Shown: piece after piece, positions 14,866 through 18,765 of the stretch
How the letters are laid out: every line of letters begins with the position of its first letter
Numbering within the stretch: the first letter of the stretch is position 1
Assembly: GCA_030672115.1 (NCBI GenBank)
Contig: DAOVGZ010000007.1
Coordinates: 1 to 18,765, forward strand
Reading direction: 5' to 3'
DNA length: 18,765 nt
DNA from: a bacterium
GTDB lineage: Bacteria > Babelota > Babeliae > Babelales > Vermiphilaceae
Program-made: the position numbers and the translations under genes
Notes under the pieces: generated by a model
The model's database searches: none
The model's input: the letters and a program-made list of their open reading frames with translations, nothing else
What the model was told of the DNA's origin: nothing

Positions 14866-16097
14866 TGAATATATTTATACTTGCCATAACTTCACTGCGT
14901 GCTCTACGCAAACATAAAATTCGCTCCTTTTTAACAATCTTGGGCATAATGATCGGCATTTCGGCCATCATTATTACTTTTTCTATCGGCCGCGGCGCAG
15001 AAGAAGCTGTTGCTTCACAAATTATGAGTATGGGTGAAAATGCAGTATATGTTGTTCCTAGCACATTCATAAAACATGGCGCACTTAAGGGTAGCGGTAC
15101 CAGTTCAACACGCTTGCGTTTACGTGATATCTTGGCAATTAAAAATCAGTCTCCAGAAATTCAAGCAATTTCTCCAATGCACATGACAGTACAAACAATC
15201 GAATACCAAGGCTCAACCGCACATCAAAACGTTGTTGGCTGCTATCCTAATATGCCAACGATTGATAATAACAAACTCCAAAAAGGTATATATTTTAATG
15301 AGTTCCACCTGAAAAATAGAAGTAATGTTATTATATTGGGCTCAAAACCTGCTGAAGAACTTTTCAAAGGAGCAAACCCTATTGGAAAAATTATTCTTGT
15401 AAATTCTTCCCCATGTAAAGTTATTGGTGTACTTGAAAAAAAACCACACTTTTTTGGCCCCCGTGATCCAAACGAACAAGCATTTATCCCCTATTCAACA
15501 TCAAAAAAAATATGTGCTATAGAAGGAGAGGCTGACGATCAACTTCACTCTATAGCTCTTCGTTTATACAAAGGTGTTGATTCTATTCCAATGAGAAGAA
15601 AGATTTTAAACATTCTTCGTTTTTCTCATAACCTCAACAAAAATGAAGAATCTCCTTACGTTATCTTTGATACACAAACTCTTGCTCAAGTTGCACGTGA
15701 TGCCGCAGCTATCATTCGTTTATTTGGTCTTTTTGCAGCATCCATTTCTCTTTTGGTTGGAAGTATTGGCGTTATGAATATTATGCTTGTTTCGGTAAAA
15801 GAACGAACAAAAGAAATTGGCCTACGCATGGCCATTGGAGCAACAAGAAAACTAATTCAAATGCAATTCCTGTTCGAATCAACCGTTCTTTGTTTTATTG
15901 GTGGTATAATTGGAGTCGCCATTGGATTCATTGGACAATATGCAATTGGAAAAGGAACAACACTGTCCCCTGTTTTAGAATTTGGACCACTGTTTATTTC
16001 ATTATTTGTAACAGCATTAATTGGTATATTTTTTGGCTACTACCCCGCACGACAAGCTTCTTTACTTAATCCCGTAGATGCTTTACTTGATCGATAA
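14865..16097 (+). CDS. MacB/FtsX-type ABC transporter permease
   Basis: This is the inner-membrane subunit of a type VII (mechanotransmission) ABC system. TM1 lies at about 20-42 after the RALRKHKIRSFLTILGIMIG motif, typical of MacB. A MacB-like periplasmic domain spans about 45-275. Three further membrane segments follow, starting with LFGLFAASISLLVGSIGVMN. The cytoplasmic coupling motif ERTKEIGLRMAIGATRK comes next, and the protein ends with YYPARQASLLNPVDALL, a family signature. Unlike Escherichia coli MacB, the ATPase is a separate protein, encoded 11 bases downstream. The 410 residues match other stand-alone permeases. Linkage to MacA- and TolC-like genes indicates export rather than LolCDE lipoprotein transfer. 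The substrate is unknown; peptides, antibiotics or lipids are the usual candidates. Confidence 0.93.
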   Translation: MNIFILAITSLRALRKHKIRSFLTILGIMIGISAIIITFSIGRGAEEAVASQIMSMGENAVYVVPSTFIKHGALKGSGTSSTRLRLRDILAIKNQSPEIQAISPMHMTVQTIEYQGSTAHQNVVGCYPNMPTIDNNKLQKGIYFNEFHLKNRSNVIILGSKPAEELFKGANPIGKIILVNSSPCKVIGVLEKKPHFFGPRDPNEQAFIPYSTSKKICAIEGEADDQLHSIALRLYKGVDSIPMRRKILNILRFSHNLNKNEESPYVIFDTQTLAQVARDAAAIIRLFGLFAASISLLVGSIGVMNIMLVSVKERTKEIGLRMAIGATRKLIQMQFLFESTVLCFIGGIIGVAIGFIGQYAIGKGTTLSPVLEFGPLFISLFVTALIGIFFGYYPARQASLLNPVDALLDR

Positions 16098-16108
16098 GGA
16101 AAAAAAAT

Positions 16109-16789
16109 ATGGCACTCCTTTCTGCAAAAAATATTACTAAAATATATCAAGCTGGTTCACACCAATTAACTGTTTTAAAAAATGTTGACCTGACGATAAA
16201 AAAAGGTGAATTTGTTGCAATTATAGGCAAATCTGGATCAGGCAAATCAACACTTATGAATATTCTTGGTTGTCTTGATACTGCAACAAGTGGAACTTAT
16301 AAAATTGCCAATAAAAATGTTTCCCATTTAACCGTCGACCAACTTGCTCAAATAAGAAACGAACAAGTTGGATTTGTGTTTCAACAATACCACCTTCTTC
16401 CTGATATGACTGCACTAGAAAATGTTATGCTCCCTCTTTTGTATGCACATAAAACAGAAGAATTTTCCATCAAACAAGCAAAAAAAATGTTAAGTCTTGT
16501 TGACCTTGCTGATCGAATTGACCATCTTCCTTCAGAAATGTCTGGAGGAGAACAACAACGCGTTGCTATTGCTCGTGCCCTTTCGAACAATCCAAATATT
16601 GTTCTTGCCGATGAACCGACAGGAAACCTTGATTCTGTCACCGAAACAATCATTATGAAACTTTTTAAAAATCTACATAAAAAACAAGGTGCAACAATTG
16701 TAATGATTACCCATGACGAACACGTTGCAAAACAAGCAAGCCGCATCATTCGTCTTCATGACGGAAAAGTAGTAAAAACCAAAAAATAA
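16109..16789 (+). CDS. ABC transporter ATPase (LolD/MacB family)
   Basis: It powers the permease encoded just upstream. All catalytic motifs are intact: Walker A GKSGSGKST (40-48), Q-loop Gln92/93 in FQQYHLLP, signature MSGGEQQRVAIARAL (144-158), Walker B NIVLADEP (163-170) with Glu169, D-loop GNLD, and the H-loop His202 in MITHD. The 226 residues match this family, and the LNILG.LD-like stretch after Walker A and the FQQYHLLP form are typical of LolD/MacB ATPases. The start follows GGAAAAAAAT, a weak but usable binding site. It is the last gene of the four-gene operon. Its last ~35 codons recur at the 3' end of the acetyltransferase gene that follows. I see no terminator after it, so the acetyltransferases may be co-transcribed. 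Confidence 0.95.
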   Translation: MALLSAKNITKIYQAGSHQLTVLKNVDLTIKKGEFVAIIGKSGSGKSTLMNILGCLDTATSGTYKIANKNVSHLTVDQLAQIRNEQVGFVFQQYHLLPDMTALENVMLPLLYAHKTEEFSIKQAKKMLSLVDLADRIDHLPSEMSGGEQQRVAIARALSNNPNIVLADEPTGNLDSVTETIIMKLFKNLHKKQGATIVMITHDEHVAKQASRIIRLHDGKVVKTKK

Positions 16790-17484
16790 CCACATAAAAT
16801 ATAATAGCGCTTCAAATAAGCCTTATTGAAAATGTTGTTGCAAAAAACACCAAAACAATAATACTAAAAATAGATGGATTTTTATGTTTATTTACCCTTT
16901 TTTATATTTATTTGGAGCTTGTTATGAAAACTAAAGCAATACTGTGCTTATTTACACTTTTGTCGATTTTATCATTTAACAATACATTTACATCTGAACG
17001 ACGAAAAACAATTAATATTGAAAATTTTAAATTTAATCGCGATATATATGACGTCACTGATATATGGAAAGAAAATGAACCATTTCTTGGCAAATTTACC
17101 AAAAAGAAAAAATGGCAATTTTTACCTTCTAAACGAACCAACAAAATTGCTATATCCCAAGATAAAACAGTTGGCTTTATATGCTATAATAAAATTGATG
17201 GTTTTATATCAGCTATTGCCGTTGCAAATAAACACAAAAATTGTGGTTATGGAACAGCGCTTATTAAAAATTCATTAGCAGATTTATTTTCTCATCAACA
17301 CAAAAAGGTCGTACTTGGCGTCTTTAGAGGCAATATAAAAGCCATAAAATTCTATAAAAAGCTAAGATTTTTAAAAACGGATAAAGATTCTAAATATTTT
17401 TTTTATACTATCACTCTAAAAAATTATCTTCTTAACAAAAAAAGAAATAAACCAAAGCTATTAAAAAAGGTCGCAAATAAAAAA
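16679..17484 (+). repeat. Tandem duplication, left unit (ATPase 3' end + intergenic + acetyltransferase)
   Basis: The unit begins in the ATPase gene at the ATAAAAAACAAGG block, runs through its stop, a ~130-base spacer and the first acetyltransferase. It ends in a truncated terminator where the right unit starts, about 800 bases later. ATPase tail, spacer, signal peptide and the terminator's left arm all align with 17479-18378. The acetyltransferase bodies are much more diverged. A possible conserved promoter in the spacer is TTGCAA (16838) with TAATACT (16859). Confidence 0.85.
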
Positions 17485-17592
17485 CAAGGCGCAACTATTG
17501 TCATGATTACCCATGATGAACACGTTGCTAAACAAGCGAGCCGCATTATTCGTCTGCATGACGGAAAAGTAGTAAAAACCCAAAAAAAATAA
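16924..17592 (+). CDS. Exported GNAT acetyltransferase fused to a duplicate of the ABC ATPase C-terminus
   Basis: GNAT enzymes transfer an acetyl group from acetyl-CoA to an amine. Residues 1-24 form a signal peptide (MKTKAILCLFTLLSILSFNN...). The GNAT core has motif A at AIAVANKHKNCGYGTALIKN (98-117), with the acetyl-CoA loop KNCGYG, and motif B at NIKAIKFYKKLRF (137-149). Residues from about 186 to the end duplicate the last 35-40 residues of the upstream ATPase, including its H-loop; 34 consecutive residues are identical. The normal end of the gene, still seen in the right-hand copy, has been lost by a frame change. The ATG at 16924 has TTGGAG six bases upstream; the longer TTG start at 16912 lies in that binding site and is rejected. 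Export of an acetyl-CoA enzyme is odd, since acetyl-CoA is not expected in the periplasm; a host target after secretion is possible. Confidence 0.8.
   Translation: MKTKAILCLFTLLSILSFNNTFTSERRKTINIENFKFNRDIYDVTDIWKENEPFLGKFTKKKKWQFLPSKRTNKIAISQDKTVGFICYNKIDGFISAIAVANKHKNCGYGTALIKNSLADLFSHQHKKVVLGVFRGNIKAIKFYKKLRFLKTDKDSKYFFYTITLKNYLLNKKRNKPKLLKKVANKKQGATIVMITHDEHVAKQASRIIRLHDGKVVKTQKK
17479..17592 (+). other. Second copy of the ATPase 3' end, read as the tail of the acetyltransferase
   Basis: Codons here repeat the end of the 16109-16789 gene. Across 34 codons there are eight base differences, all at third positions and all silent, followed by an in-frame CAA insertion before the stop. The part of the ATPase before the H-loop region is absent, so this cannot be an ATPase on its own. 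Confidence 0.9.
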
Positions 17593-17727
17593 CCCAATAA
17601 AATCTAATAACATCTCAGGCAAGCCCTATTTCAAAGGCAGTTGCAAGAATACATAAAAACAATAATACTGAAAATAGATGATATTTTTATGTTTATTTAC
17701 CTTTTTTAAAATTATTTGGAGATTGTT

Positions 17728-18336
17728 ATGAAAAATAAAGTAATACTATGCTTGTCTGCACTTTTATCAATATTAACATTTAGCAATATATTTTCGTCTG
17801 AACTACAAAAAATAACAAGAAAAAATGATATTGAGATTGTTGATGTTTACAGTAAGAGTGATAAAAAAATAAAAGATCAAATAGTAAAGATATTTCAAAA
17901 TAACTCAGAATATCTCGATGACTTCGACGATGAAAAAATTAAAATAATACTCTTTAAAAATATGATAGCAAAAACCAAAGTTGTGATCGACAAAAATAAA
18001 AAGGTTCTTGGTTTTACAAATTACACCTTCAATCCAGGTGCCGGATTTATCAATTATACAGCTATTGCACTTGAACATAGACGTAAAGGATATGGAACTC
18101 TTTTAAATAATGCAGCTCTACAGGATCTCTTTGATTCTGGCTGTAAAAAAGTTACTCGATACAGCATGAGAAAAAACAAAATAGTTCATAGATTTTTAAA
18201 AAAGAGAGGTTATAAAAAATCTTTCATTTCATTCAAATTGCGACTATTAGGACCACTTCTTTATTGCTTTATTCCTGTTGGCTTACAAATTACAAAAAAA
18301 GATTTTGAAAAGAATCTTTCTTTACAAAAAAAATAA
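17728..18336 (+). CDS. Exported GNAT acetyltransferase, right-hand paralogue
   Basis: The 202 residues comprise a signal peptide (1-24, MKNKVILCLSALLSILTFSN...) nearly identical to that of the left copy, then a GNAT domain. Motif A reads AIALEHRRKGYGTLLN (112-127), with the canonical RRKGYG acetyl-CoA loop, and motif B lies near 148-163 (RKNKIVHRFLKKRGY). The mature part is only weakly similar to the left paralogue and has a longer N-terminal region (30-80). A hydrophobic stretch (172-187) near the end may contact membrane. The start at 17728 follows TTGGAG; the upstream TTG at 17716 is part of that binding site and is rejected. It keeps the ancestral stop codon and terminator that the left copy lost. 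Substrate is unknown. Confidence 0.82.
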   Translation: MKNKVILCLSALLSILTFSNIFSSELQKITRKNDIEIVDVYSKSDKKIKDQIVKIFQNNSEYLDDFDDEKIKIILFKNMIAKTKVVIDKNKKVLGFTNYTFNPGAGFINYTAIALEHRRKGYGTLLNNAALQDLFDSGCKKVTRYSMRKNKIVHRFLKKRGYKKSFISFKLRLLGPLLYCFIPVGLQITKKDFEKNLSLQKK

Positions 18337-18348
18337 GCCCAAATTATT

Positions 18349-18388
18349 AAAAAAAGGTCGCAAATAAAAACTGCGACCTTTTTTTTTA
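18349..18388. terminator. Bidirectional terminator between convergent genes
   Basis: GGTCGCA (18356-18362) pairs perfectly with TGCGACC (18372-18378), flanked by A-run and T-run on both sides. It serves the plus-strand acetyltransferase and the minus-strand gene at the right edge, whose stop codon lies in the T-run. Its left arm alone survives at 17469-17474. Confidence 0.9.
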
Positions 18389-18765
18389 AAACTTCCAACG
18401 CATTTCAACTTCGGCACTAATATCACCACGCTCGTCACGTACACCGCGCAAACTTACATCGTCAGACAAAAGATACTCCACCTCTACCTTTGTGTCTTCG
18501 GTCAAACTAAAGTTCTTTTGAATCATTGCACGCCAACGCTCACTAACATCAATTTCTAGCGCACCACGTAAACCTCCTCTACCTGTTTGGTCAGTAAAAC
18601 TTGGAACTAAATGAATTCGTTCAAATGGTTTGAAAAATTTTGCAAACATACTACGAACACCTGTTGGTGAATGATCAGAGCCAAAAATAAGCCCTTTCAT
18701 ATTTTGCATAAAAAGCGCTGTCATTAAAATATTTAACGAATCTTGTTCTGATCCAGCAAGCAACA
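18386..18765 (-). CDS. C-terminal end of a TamB-like (DUF490) translocation and assembly protein, partial
   Basis: Only the last ~126 codons are in the window; the frame is open to the edge, and an apparent TTG start there is not real. The sequence has alternating beta-strand character, with a conserved closing motif VEVEYLLSDDVSLRGVRDER (about 30 residues from the end) and a final aromatic residue (RWKF). These match the C-terminal DUF490 domain of TamB/YtfN proteins. Those are very large inner-membrane-anchored proteins with a hydrophobic groove, implicated with TamA or BamA in outer-membrane biogenesis and phospholipid transport. Gly-rich strands such as GRGGLRGALEIDV support this. The call rests on the tail only. 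Confidence 0.7.
   Translation of the reverse strand, partial: LLAGSEQDSLNILMTALFMQNMKGLIFGSDHSPTGVRSMFAKFFKPFERIHLVPSFTDQTGRGGLRGALEIDVSERWRAMIQKNFSLTEDTKVEVEYLLSDDVSLRGVRDERGDISAEVEMRWKF

Larger units (their letters stand above)
17479..18378 (+). repeat. Tandem duplication, right unit
   Basis: This is the counterpart of 16679-17484, offset by 800 bases at the ATPase tail and 804 at the start codons. It includes the spacer with possible promoter TTGCAA (17641) and TAATACT (17663), the second acetyltransferase and a complete terminator. The TTGGAGxTTGTTATG start region is almost unchanged between units. Confidence 0.85.

Noticed and set aside
14473..15070. Minus-strand ORFs opposite the adaptor and permease genes
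   Set aside because: They are shadows of strongly supported plus-strand genes and match no family.
16381..16749. Minus-strand ORF opposite the ATPase
   Set aside because: It lies antisense to a complete ATPase with all motifs intact and has Cys/Arg-rich composition typical of antisense frames.
16912..16923. TTG start for the first acetyltransferase (and the matching TTG at 17716 for the second)
   Set aside because: Both TTG codons lie within the TTGGAG ribosome binding site. The ATGs at 16924 and 17728 give proper signal peptides.
18761..18765. Start codon of the gene at the right edge
   Set aside because: The TTG at 18763 is only the first possible start inside the window; the frame is open to the edge and the family is far larger, so the gene is treated as truncated.

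Overview
The window is AT-rich and gene-dense. It comes from a diderm bacterium: it encodes a TolC-type outer-membrane protein, a MacA/MacB-like export system and the end of a TamB-like protein. Many short exported proteins of unknown function, together with an exported eukaryotic-type ubiquitin hydrolase with an intact catalytic triad, point to a host-associated or intracellular lifestyle. Candidatus Dependentiae (TM6) is my best guess, but this is inference from gene content and composition, not from a marker gene.

Layout. Positions 157-3694 (minus strand) hold an accessory cluster of exported or membrane-anchored proteins: a small protein with a glycine/alanine-rich hydrophobic half, a USP-family deubiquitinase, a membrane-anchored protein with a C1q/TNF-like C-terminus, two very small ORFs, and a coiled-coil protein. 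A promoter, leader and signal-peptide segment (611-879) has a decayed duplicate at 3711-3970. Positions 4383-5957 (plus) encode a large exported or membrane coiled-coil protein with a 21-bp tandem repeat. Positions 5958-7363 contain a REP-like palindromic element, an orphan gene with a weak HEPN-like motif, and a small GIY-YIG nuclease. Positions 7484-7678 hold a tRNA-Lys/tRNA-Glu pair on the minus strand with unusual overlapping hairpins downstream. Housekeeping genes follow: mgtE (minus), an RluA/RluD-type pseudouridine synthase (plus) and an exported phospholipase-D-like nuclease (minus).

Positions 11661-12071 encode a small exported protein with its own strong terminator. Positions 12227-16789 form a tight four-gene operon: TolC-like protein, MacA-like adaptor, MacB/FtsX-like permease and a LolD/MacB-like ATPase. 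Together these would make a tripartite ABC export pump from the inner membrane across the outer membrane.

The most unusual part is 16679-18388. A tandem duplication carries the 3' end of the ATPase gene plus an exported GNAT acetyltransferase gene. The first acetyltransferase has lost its stop codon frame and terminator and is fused in frame to a second copy of the last ~35 residues of the ATPase. Over 34 codons that tail differs from the original only at eight third positions. The second acetyltransferase keeps the original stop and a bidirectional terminator shared with the convergent tamB-like gene at the right edge.

A recurring pattern is that three pairs of loci share their 5' cassette (promoter/leader and/or signal peptide) while the mature proteins differ. 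This suggests that exported proteins here diversify by swapping coding bodies behind conserved expression and export signals.
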